DNA from: Bacteriovorax sp037444575
GTDB lineage: Bacteria; Bdellovibrionota; Bacteriovoracia; Bacteriovoracales; Bacteriovoracaceae
Direction of reading: 5' to 3'
Assembly (NCBI GenBank): GCA_037444575.1
Contig: JBBIME010000010.1
Coordinates: 136,060-200,059 of the forward strand
Length of the DNA stretch: 64,000 bases
Each line of letters starts with the position of its first letter. The stretch's first letter is position 1. Both the position numbers and the translations under genes were made by a program. The notes below the pieces were generated by a model. That model ran no database searches. It was not told the DNA's origin and saw only the letters and a list, made by a program, of their open reading frames with translations. Positions 25,751 through 32,492 of the stretch are shown here, in pieces.

Positions 25751-26152
25751 ATGAAAAACTTAACTCTTTTCCTTCTTATTATTTCTTCAAACTCTTTTGC
25801 TGAAAATTCACGCTCACCTGCAGTGCTTGCGAGTTCGTGCAATTTAAATATCCCAACAACTGTGACAGAGGTGGTTGGAGGAAAAGAAGTCGTTAAAGAA
25901 AGACCAGTTGAAGATGTCTTAAAAGAGCAGTGTAAAGAAGTTAGAAAGTGCATGAACTCGGCCGGTGATGAAGAAATGGATGAGTTAAAAAAGCTAGAAG
26001 GGGTTGCTTGCAACAATACTCTTATGGCAGTAACAACTAAGACACCTTCTCCCGTTGTCGATAAAAATTTTGATGGCAAAAGAAATGCGAAACCAAATTT
26101 GGAATTAGAACGCACAACTGACTCTACAAAATCAAATTCAATCTCTAAATAA
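25751..26152 (+). CDS. Small secreted protein of unknown function
   Basis: 133 aa. A signal peptide ends near NSFAENS (about residue 17). The mature protein is acidic/lysine-rich with four cysteines (SSCNL, EQCKE, RKCMN, VACNN) that may form two disulfides, and ends in a polar Ser/Thr/Lys tail. The GTG at 25748 just before the ATG is also in frame, but ATG 25751 is preferred. A 128-residue open frame exists on the opposite strand, but the signal peptide and spaced cysteines favour this frame. Function unknown. Confidence 0.6.
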   Translation: MKNLTLFLLIISSNSFAENSRSPAVLASSCNLNIPTTVTEVVGGKEVVKERPVEDVLKEQCKEVRKCMNSAGDEEMDELKKLEGVACNNTLMAVTTKTPSPVVDKNFDGKRNAKPNLELERTTDSTKSNSISK

Positions 26153-26187
26153 ATCCCTCACCTTTGAAATTGTGTTAGAATATTTCT

Positions 26188-26418
26188 ATGAATTTTACTG
26201 ATATATTTCTTTTCATTCTTAAGTATATTCCCTTTTGGGCCGTGCCGATGGGAATCATTAGCGTGCACTTTGCTTATCTCTATTGGCTTAAAGACTTCAG
26301 AGAAATGTCTTATGTTTGGGGAATAATAACCTTATTTTGTCTTACATCCATCGGCATTTATTTTGTAATTGGTGGACCTGACCAAATTGTTCAAACTTTT
26401 ACGCACGTTTTTCACTAG
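26188..26418 (+). CDS. Small membrane protein
   Basis: 76 aa consisting largely of two or three hydrophobic segments (residues about 5-30 and 42-65: IIPFWAVPMGIISVHFAYLY-type, then GIITLFCLTSIGIYFVIGG), so a small inner-membrane protein. No conserved motif. It lies 35 bases after the preceding secreted-protein gene and before the response regulator. Function unknown. Confidence 0.55.
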   Translation: MNFTDIFLFILKYIPFWAVPMGIISVHFAYLYWLKDFREMSYVWGIITLFCLTSIGIYFVIGGPDQIVQTFTHVFH

Positions 26419-26479
26419 TTACTTAATCTTCTCATCAATCGGAAAATATTGCCGTGCCTCAATGTCAGATGTTGAGAAA

Positions 26480-26508
26480 TTGACACTGTCCCGGTTTAAT
26501 TGTTAGCA
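26480..26508 (+). promoter_or_regulatory. Possible promoter before the NtrC-type response regulator
   Basis: A consensus TTGACA (26480-26485) is followed after 17 bases by TTAGCA (26503-26508), a weak -10. The leader would be about 70 bases to GTG 26579. Confidence 0.35.
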
Positions 26509-26578
26509 TTTTTCTAATGGTTATAAGGATTGACCATTTTTATTGGGTAATTGTTATTTTCTTTCAAGGACGCAAAGA

Positions 26579-28150
26579 GTGAACGACTTTCAATTTCTAC
26601 ATACATCTTTCGAGCAGGATCAGGGTTTGGCGGGAAATGCTAGGCAGGCGAAGCTTCCCGATATTTACCTGGTCGAAGATGACCGCGTGCTTGGAACGAC
26701 GATTAAGAAGTACCTTGAAAAAAAGCTCTCACTCACTGTCCATTTTTTCCTTACCCCAACTGAATGCCTTCTAGAACTCGATAAAAAAATCAAAGCAGAA
26801 ACTGTAGTCAATCAAACTCCATTTTGTCTTATCACTGATATAAGTTTTGAAGTGGGAGGGTCTGATGGTCTTCTTCTTATTGATCTTTTAAAAGAGCGTG
26901 GGCATCACTTTGTTCCAATTGTTATGACTGGTTTTGCCTCAATTGAAACAGCTATCAATGCGACTAAGAAAGGTGTTTTTCATTACCTCACGAAACCTTT
27001 TGAACTAGAGATCCTAACTGAACTCGTGTCAAAAGCTTTAACTAAAAAATTAAATGTTCCAGAGAGTGTTTTCACGAATGCAGAAGCAGCTAAGCCAGCA
27101 GCAATTGTTACAACGAACAGTACTTCTCATTTATTTCAAAATAAATTGAAAATTGAAGCCCCTGGTCCAGATGATATTTTCTGTGGAATGGTTGGACGTT
27201 CAAAACAAATGAAACAAGTTTTTGAGCGAATCAAAAAAGTCGCGGCTTCAGATTCAACTGTTTTTATTTCTGGTCCTTCTGGAACGGGAAAAGAATTAGT
27301 CGCCAATGCTCTTCATAATCTTTCAGCTAGAAAGTCACACAACATGGTTTCGGTCAATTGTGGTGCCATTCCTTCAGAGCTGTTGGAAAGTGAACTTTTC
27401 GGTCATGAGAAAGGTGCCTTTACTGGCGCAATCTCTTCTCGCAAGGGACGTTTTGAAATGGCCCACAGAGGATCAATCTTCTTGGATGAAATTGGGGATA
27501 TGCCACTTCTTCTTCAAGTAAAAATTCTTCGCGTACTTCAAAATCGCGTGATCGAAAGAGTTGGTAGTACTGAAACCACAGAGATTGATGTTCGAATTAT
27601 TACAGCAACACATAGAAACCTAGAAGATGCTGTAGCAGAAGGAAACTTCCGCGAAGACCTTTATTATAGATTGAATGTTATTCCGATAAAAATTCCTGCT
27701 CTAAAAGATCGCCGCGAAGATATTCCATTAATGATTTCTTATTTTCTTTCTAAATTTGTCAGTGCAGATCTAAGAAATAATATTGAATTTGATGACGAAA
27801 CACTCGAACTTCTTATTTCTTATGATTGGCCGGGGAACGTTCGTGAACTTGAAAATCTTATCGAGCGTTTAGTTATTTTAAAAGGTGGAAGCTTAATTAA
27901 GGTAAGCGATCTTCCTGCAAAATTTCTAAAAACAGCTCCTTGTCATGTTGAGTCATATAAGAGCTTAATCTCACTTCCTGAAGAAGGGGTAGATTTAAAG
28001 CAACTTCTTTCTGATATTGAAGACTCTCTTATTAATCAGGCCCTCGAGGTTACTGGCGGAAACAAGAATCAAGCATCAAAACTGCTTTCTATGAACCGCA
28101 CGACCTTAATTGAGAAGATGAAAAAGAAAGGTTTTCTTCACTTGAACTAG
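26579..28150 (+). CDS. NtrC-family sigma-54-dependent response regulator
   Basis: 523 aa from GTG 26579, which has AAGGA eight bases upstream; the in-frame TTG at 26543 has no such site. Domains: a receiver (IYLVEDD at its start, phospho-acceptor Asp in LITDIS, and MTGFASI and LTKPFE later), an AAA+ domain with Walker A SGPSGTGKEL, intact GAFTGA in GHEKGAFTGAIS and Walker B SIFLDEIGDM, and a Fis-type helix-turn-helix (GGNKNQASKLLSMNRTTLIE). It should activate sigma-54 promoters when phosphorylated. No sensor kinase is adjacent, so its partner is elsewhere. Targets unknown; the receiver loop around the Asp is longer than usual. Confidence 0.92.
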   Translation: MNDFQFLHTSFEQDQGLAGNARQAKLPDIYLVEDDRVLGTTIKKYLEKKLSLTVHFFLTPTECLLELDKKIKAETVVNQTPFCLITDISFEVGGSDGLLLIDLLKERGHHFVPIVMTGFASIETAINATKKGVFHYLTKPFELEILTELVSKALTKKLNVPESVFTNAEAAKPAAIVTTNSTSHLFQNKLKIEAPGPDDIFCGMVGRSKQMKQVFERIKKVAASDSTVFISGPSGTGKELVANALHNLSARKSHNMVSVNCGAIPSELLESELFGHEKGAFTGAISSRKGRFEMAHRGSIFLDEIGDMPLLLQVKILRVLQNRVIERVGSTETTEIDVRIITATHRNLEDAVAEGNFREDLYYRLNVIPIKIPALKDRREDIPLMISYFLSKFVSADLRNNIEFDDETLELLISYDWPGNVRELENLIERLVILKGGSLIKVSDLPAKFLKTAPCHVESYKSLISLPEEGVDLKQLLSDIEDSLINQALEVTGGNKNQASKLLSMNRTTLIEKMKKKGFLHLN

Positions 28151-28334
28151 ATTGTCTAAGAATTACATTCTTCTTTCTTCTCATCTTTTATTCATTGGCC
28201 GGTAGAGATCCATCAATTTTCATTCTTTGATTTATCCTTATTGCAAATTAAGAAAAATAACATGATCATTAAGGTTTAAATGATTATTTTTATTTATTAG
28301 CATGAATTGCTTTTAGTTATACTAAGGAGGAAGA

Positions 28335-29384
28335 ATGAAATTGAGGAACGGAATTCTACTATTAACAGCATTGCTAGGAATTGGCACATTCGATACAGCT
28401 CACGCAGACTTGAAAGTCTTTGGTTACTCTAACTTTGTTCATTCTTGGCAATCAAAAACTCACCCAAGTTTTGACCAAGTAAATACAAACTTAATGATGC
28501 AAAAAGAAGATGATCGTTTCAAATTCTTCACAGAAATTGAATTTCAACATGCTCCAAAGCATGATGCAGGTGTTCAGCAAGGAACAACTCCAAACGCAAC
28601 AGGACGTGGAGCAATCAGTGTTGAGAGAGCTTGGGCGGAAGTTAATTTAGCAAAATATGCTCAACTTAGAGCAGGGGTAATGCTTAATACAACTTTATAT
28701 GTTGATAACCACTATCCATCAATTGTAACTCCTATCGATTCTCCAATGCTTTCAAAAAATATTTTTCAAGAGCAAATGGAAGGGGCGCAATTGCGTGGGG
28801 AATTACCAGCGGGATTTAGCTATATCGCGTGGCTTGATCGCAAGCAACAAGACACACCACAAGGGCTAGAAAACTACGGTGGACATCTCTACTATGAAAA
28901 CACTCTTGGAGATGTTTGGTTTAAGGCGGGATTATTGGCCGCTGAATACCATGTTTTCGATACAACGTTGACAACAAATAAATTCCATAACCAATTTGCA
29001 AAGGGAGCGGAGTTACAGTTAACGTTTAAAGGCCTTACTCTTTGGAGTGAGATCGCTCAATTAACAGATAAGAAAAACTCTCAATTAGGTCAACGTGGGT
29101 TCTATACACTGCTTTCTTACTCGCTTGAAACAAAGGCTGGAGAGTTTATTCCATTTGTTCTTTTAGACAGCTATAGAGGAGCAAGTGTTAATCATGCTGA
29201 TAAAGATGGTGTGAATGTTGGTTATACTCCAAGTAACGTTTTTGCGAAGTCACTTGGTTTAACTTATCGTCCAATCCCTGTTATTTCATTCAAGTCTGAA
29301 TGGACTCACACTGATGCAGTTACTGGAACAACGATTCCAGCATCTGATAAAGTGGCGTTAGCATTTGTTTATTTTTATCTATAA
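28335..29384 (+). CDS. Outer-membrane porin-like beta-barrel protein
   Basis: 349 aa. Signal peptide cleaved after AHA near residue 24; a strong AAGGAGG site precedes the ATG. The mature sequence alternates short strands and turns (FKFFTEIEFQHAP, RAWAEVNLAKYAQLRAGVML, LTFKGLTLWSEIAQLTD) and ends with an aromatic residue-rich final strand (KVALAFVYFYL), the hallmark of outer-membrane barrels. It resembles the porin_P/OprP-like group. Substrate unknown. The 184 bases upstream are AT-rich with an ATCATT/AATGAT dyad near 28264-28283 that could bind a regulator. It ends at a long perfect hairpin terminator. Confidence 0.78.
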   Translation: MKLRNGILLLTALLGIGTFDTAHADLKVFGYSNFVHSWQSKTHPSFDQVNTNLMMQKEDDRFKFFTEIEFQHAPKHDAGVQQGTTPNATGRGAISVERAWAEVNLAKYAQLRAGVMLNTTLYVDNHYPSIVTPIDSPMLSKNIFQEQMEGAQLRGELPAGFSYIAWLDRKQQDTPQGLENYGGHLYYENTLGDVWFKAGLLAAEYHVFDTTLTTNKFHNQFAKGAELQLTFKGLTLWSEIAQLTDKKNSQLGQRGFYTLLSYSLETKAGEFIPFVLLDSYRGASVNHADKDGVNVGYTPSNVFAKSLGLTYRPIPVISFKSEWTHTDAVTGTTIPASDKVALAFVYFYL

Positions 29385-29392
29385 GTACAAGC

Positions 29393-29430
29393 AACATCCT
29401 CTTGTTAAAACTAACAAGAGGATGTTTTAT
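29393..29430. terminator. Bidirectional hairpin terminator between porin and mlaD
   Basis: A perfect 15-base-pair stem (AACATCCTCTTGTTA at 29393-29407 with its complement at 29412-29426), loop AAAC, then TTTTA. It ends the porin transcript and overlaps the very end of the convergent mlaD gene, so it can serve both directions. Confidence 0.88.
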
Positions 29431-30227
29431 TGCTCACCCTTCTTGATTGATTCACGAATAAAATATTTAAGAACTTTACTTCGATTTGCCCCACCTACAA
29501 GTGTTCTAAGATCTTCATGCAATCCTTGATCGTAAATAAGAGCGTGGAGAGTTCCAGGGCCTGTTTCAATTTGCTTAGTGATTTTGCTCATAGACTCACT
29601 TGATTGTTTTAAGTTAGTCATTGATTGAGCAATATTTTTGTCATTTAAAGTGCTCATGAGTTTATTAGTATTAGCTGTTAAATTTTCTAGATTAAGTAGA
29701 ATTTTTTCCAGTCGGTTGTACTCGACACCTGAGAGAATTTTATCAAATTTAGTAAGAATGCTTCCAGCAGAAACCACTAAGTCTTCACTTTTTGTGATGA
29801 TGTGTTCAAACTGATTTGATTCTTTAGTTGGAAGTAATTCTCCATCATGGACAGATTGTGCGCTTTCAGTTCCACCAGTGATTTCAAGAAATTTATCCCC
29901 GAGAACACCTTGAGTTTTAAAAGTAATGACTGCGTCTTTTTTTATCCATTCGCTGTAGTCAGCATTGATTCCAAGAGTGATTTCTAAAGTATCAACGTCC
30001 TTAAATTTAATAGCAGAGACACTTCCTACCTTGATTCCTTTTAGTTGAACAGCAGCACCATCTTTTAAGTTCTGTGCACTCTTAACTTCTGTTTTTATAT
30101 ACACTCTTCTGGAAAAGATTGGATTTTCTTTGTTAAGCATGAAGATCGTTGTCATGACTACGCCGAGGAGAAGAGAGATGAAGATCCCAGAAATGAGATA
30201 GTTTTTTTTATCGCTAGGTTTAATCAT
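29427..30227 (-). CDS. mlaD: MlaD-type MCE-domain phospholipid-transport protein
   Basis: 266 aa. One N-terminal membrane helix (residues about 12-30) is followed by an MCE domain (about 40-120) with AVQLKGIKVGSVSAIKF and GVLGDKFLEITGG, and a long helical C-terminal tail. MlaD forms a hexameric ring on the periplasmic side of MlaFE and passes phospholipids between membranes. It is last in the lipoprotein-mlaE-mlaF-mlaD operon and overlaps mlaF by four bases. The C-terminal helical extension is longer than in E. coli MlaD (183 aa). Confidence 0.88.
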   Translation of the reverse strand: MIKPSDKKNYLISGIFISLLLGVVMTTIFMLNKENPIFSRRVYIKTEVKSAQNLKDGAAVQLKGIKVGSVSAIKFKDVDTLEITLGINADYSEWIKKDAVITFKTQGVLGDKFLEITGGTESAQSVHDGELLPTKESNQFEHIITKSEDLVVSAGSILTKFDKILSGVEYNRLEKILLNLENLTANTNKLMSTLNDKNIAQSMTNLKQSSESMSKITKQIETGPGTLHALIYDQGLHEDLRTLVGGANRSKVLKYFIRESIKKGEQ

Positions 30228-30967
30228 ATATGTAGTCCTTGCTGAGAGATAAATTTTCTGACGTTGGGATCTTCAGAATTTTGAAATTTATAAGGGGTAT
30301 CGTTAAAAATAATTTTTCCTTCATGTAAAACGACGATGCGATCGCAAAGCATGATTGCTGAAGGAATATCGTGAGTGACAAAAATAGAAGCGAGTCCTTT
30401 TTTCTTAAGCTTTTGCATGAGGGAAACGACATTTAAAGTGTTCGCTGGGTCTAGTCCCGCTGTCGGTTCATCATAAAGAACAATTTCAGGATTTAAAATC
30501 ATTGCTCGGGCCATCCCCACGCGCTTTTGCATCCCACCAGATAAGTCAGAAGGCATGAGCTCTTCTTTTCCTTCGAGATCAATCAGCTTTAACATCTCAG
30601 CGACTTTATCTTTTATCTGAGCGTAGCTAAAAGTTGTATGTTCAAAAAGAGGATAGGCGATATTTTCAAAAACATTTATCGAGTCAAAGAGTGCTCCACT
30701 TTGAAATGAGTAGGATATTTTTATTCTGTAAGGAATGAGTTTGTTTTCAGTAAGCTGATCGATGCGTTCACCTTTGAAGAGGATTTCTCCTTCATCAATT
30801 CGCTCAAGACCAATAATAGATCGCAACAGGACTGATTTCCCGGTTCCAGATCCACCTAGGAGCCCAAGACTCTCTCCTCTATGTAACGTGAGACTAACGC
30901 CCGAGTGAATCAGGTGTTGGCCAAAGGATTTGTGAATGTTTTTAAGTTCTAGCAGTACTTCATTCAT
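30224..30967 (-). CDS. mlaF: MlaF-type ABC transporter ATPase
   Basis: 247 aa. Walker A GGSGTGKSVLL, signature LSGGMQKRVGMARAM and Walker B IVLYDEPTAGLDP, then the H-loop VTHD. The ATPase powers the MlaE permease for phospholipid traffic between the inner and outer membranes. Starts three bases after mlaE and overlaps mlaD. Confidence 0.92.
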   Translation of the reverse strand: MNEVLLELKNIHKSFGQHLIHSGVSLTLHRGESLGLLGGSGTGKSVLLRSIIGLERIDEGEILFKGERIDQLTENKLIPYRIKISYSFQSGALFDSINVFENIAYPLFEHTTFSYAQIKDKVAEMLKLIDLEGKEELMPSDLSGGMQKRVGMARAMILNPEIVLYDEPTAGLDPANTLNVVSLMQKLKKKGLASIFVTHDIPSAIMLCDRIVVLHEGKIIFNDTPYKFQNSEDPNVRKFISQQGLHI

Positions 30968-30970
30968 CGT

Positions 30971-31762
30971 TTACCAAATAACCAAAAATATTTTACTGAT
31001 AAAAAAATCAGTAACGAGAATTAAAATTGAAGCTGTTACAACAACCCAGGTTGTTGTGACTCCAACTCCTTTTGTTCCTTCTTTAGTAAGTAATCCTTTG
31101 TAACAAGCAAAGATGGTGATGATCCCACCAAAGACCGCTGACTTTATAATCCCTGACATATAGTCGCGAAATTTTACAGTCGCAAAGACCTTATAAAGAT
31201 AAAATCCTGGAACAATGTCAAATTCCATTTTACAGACAATCATTCCGCCTATTACTCCAACTGCAAAAGAAAGAGCGGAAAGAAGGGGAAGCGATATAAC
31301 AAGAGACCAAAATCTTGGAACAACTAATACTCGAACTGGAGAAGTTCCAAGAGCGCGGATAGCATCGATCTGTTGAGTGACGCTCATTGCTCCGATTTCA
31401 GCAGCAATACCTGATCCAACTCGGCCAGCAACTAATAATGATGTAAATAAGGGGGCCATTTCTCGGGCAAGAGAAAGTGATACAACCGCAGGAACGTAAA
31501 GTGTTCCTCCAAATTTTGCCAGACCATATCCAAAGTTTAAGGTCATAACCAGACCCATCGTTAGACCTATTACAACAGTGATGGATATTGAGCCGTAACC
31601 ATTATGATTAATTTGTTCCATCAACCGAGAGAAATAAAATGGCCTGGAAAAAGTGCACTGAATGGTTTCAAACAAAAGTCCAAAAATCTCACCAACAAAA
31701 ACGAAAAAATTTTTTGTGGCTTCGTAGCGATTGTGAAGTTTAGAAACAATTAGATCAATCAC
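30971..31762 (-). CDS. mlaE: MlaE-type ABC transporter permease
   Basis: 263 aa integral inner-membrane permease of the MlaE family with several hydrophobic segments and the family signatures ARVGSGIAAEIGAM-like (AGRVGSGIAAEIGAMSVTQQ) and DALRALGTSPV-like (DAIRALGTSPVRVLVVPRFW). It forms the membrane core of the phospholipid transporter with MlaF and MlaD. The gene overlaps the upstream lipoprotein by four bases. Confidence 0.92.
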   Translation of the reverse strand: MIDLIVSKLHNRYEATKNFFVFVGEIFGLLFETIQCTFSRPFYFSRLMEQINHNGYGSISITVVIGLTMGLVMTLNFGYGLAKFGGTLYVPAVVSLSLAREMAPLFTSLLVAGRVGSGIAAEIGAMSVTQQIDAIRALGTSPVRVLVVPRFWSLVISLPLLSALSFAVGVIGGMIVCKMEFDIVPGFYLYKVFATVKFRDYMSGIIKSAVFGGIITIFACYKGLLTKEGTKGVGVTTTWVVVTASILILVTDFFISKIFLVIW

Positions 31763-32253
31763 TTAATTATGATCCTCTGTAAAAAAGTTTGTAGTGCGGG
31801 TACATCAGCATCAATATTTTTTCTATTGGTGGAGATGAGGACGTAGTCATAAACGCAGTAGTTTTTTTGAATAGTGATAATTTTAAAAAATCGTTCAACT
31901 CCGTCTAGTCTTCCACTTGCTAAAATTTCAACAGCTTCTCTTTCTTGGTAAAAAACATTCTTTCTTTCAATGATGTTGAGGTCGTCAATGCCTGAAAGGA
32001 TAGAAGAGGTAAGAGCATTGAGGTTACTCCCTTCGTATTTTCTACAAGCGCTATTAAAGAGAAAAAATGATTTGCTCTTGCTGTTTTCCAGAGCGAAATC
32101 CGATCCCTCAGAACTAATTTCTTTCCAAGGATGAGGAATATCATTTATTAAATTGTTGGTGACATCAGTGCTTTTTTTGTAAACACCACTACTTGTGCTC
32201 GCACAAGAGTATAAGGATGTGAGAATAAATAAAGATAAAAGTAAGTGCTTCAT
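31759..32253 (-). CDS. Lipoprotein leading the mla operon
   Basis: 164 aa from ATG 32253 (an upstream in-frame start at 32283 would precede the signal peptide with 10 non-signal residues). The N-terminus ends in a lipobox LYSC at residue about 16, so it is a membrane-anchored lipoprotein. Two further cysteines occur (SACRKYE and KNYCVYD). It overlaps mlaE by four bases and is the first gene of the operon. It may replace the periplasmic carrier MlaC or the outer-membrane MlaA, neither of which is in the window, but it shows no MlaC or MlaA motif. Function unproven. Confidence 0.65.
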   Translation of the reverse strand: MKHLLLSLFILTSLYSCASTSSGVYKKSTDVTNNLINDIPHPWKEISSEGSDFALENSKSKSFFLFNSACRKYEGSNLNALTSSILSGIDDLNIIERKNVFYQEREAVEILASGRLDGVERFFKIITIQKNYCVYDYVLISTNRKNIDADVPALQTFLQRIIIK

Positions 32254-32492
32254 AAACTCATCTAAATTAGTAGGTCTTTCCAATTAAAGGCTTATCTTTA
32301 TTAGAATAGTGTTCTAAATTATTGTAAACAGTGTAACATTTCCGCCTGTCATAAAAATGACAAGAAAAGATTGCCGCTCGGAAAAAAATTCCTTTAAATT
32401 TATCAAAAAACAGGTAAGCTAGTAGTGAGTCAGATAGTACATTCAGGACGAATGATACTTCATATTAACAGGGCTCTCATAAGGACAATTTG

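Noticed and set aside
25729..26115. 128-aa open frame on the reverse strand over the small secreted-protein gene
   Set aside because: The forward frame has a signal peptide and paired cysteines; the reverse frame has no ribosome-binding site and runs into the metK terminator side.
26566..26582. GGACGCAAAG resembling part of a cyclic-di-GMP-I (GEMM) riboswitch before the response regulator
   Set aside because: The other conserved GEMM blocks (GGGCAAACC-like and the second stem) are absent upstream; the bases also form the ribosome-binding region of GTG 26579.
28318..28323. TATACT as a -10 element for the porin gene
   Set aside because: It lies directly against the AAGGAGG ribosome-binding site, so a transcript from it would lack that site, and no -35 is suitably spaced.
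32351..32378. Sigma-28-like TAAA...GCCG upstream of the TPR gene
   Set aside because: Spacing does not match TAAA-N15-GCCGATAA and only GCCG of the -10 is conserved; AT-rich chance match is likely.
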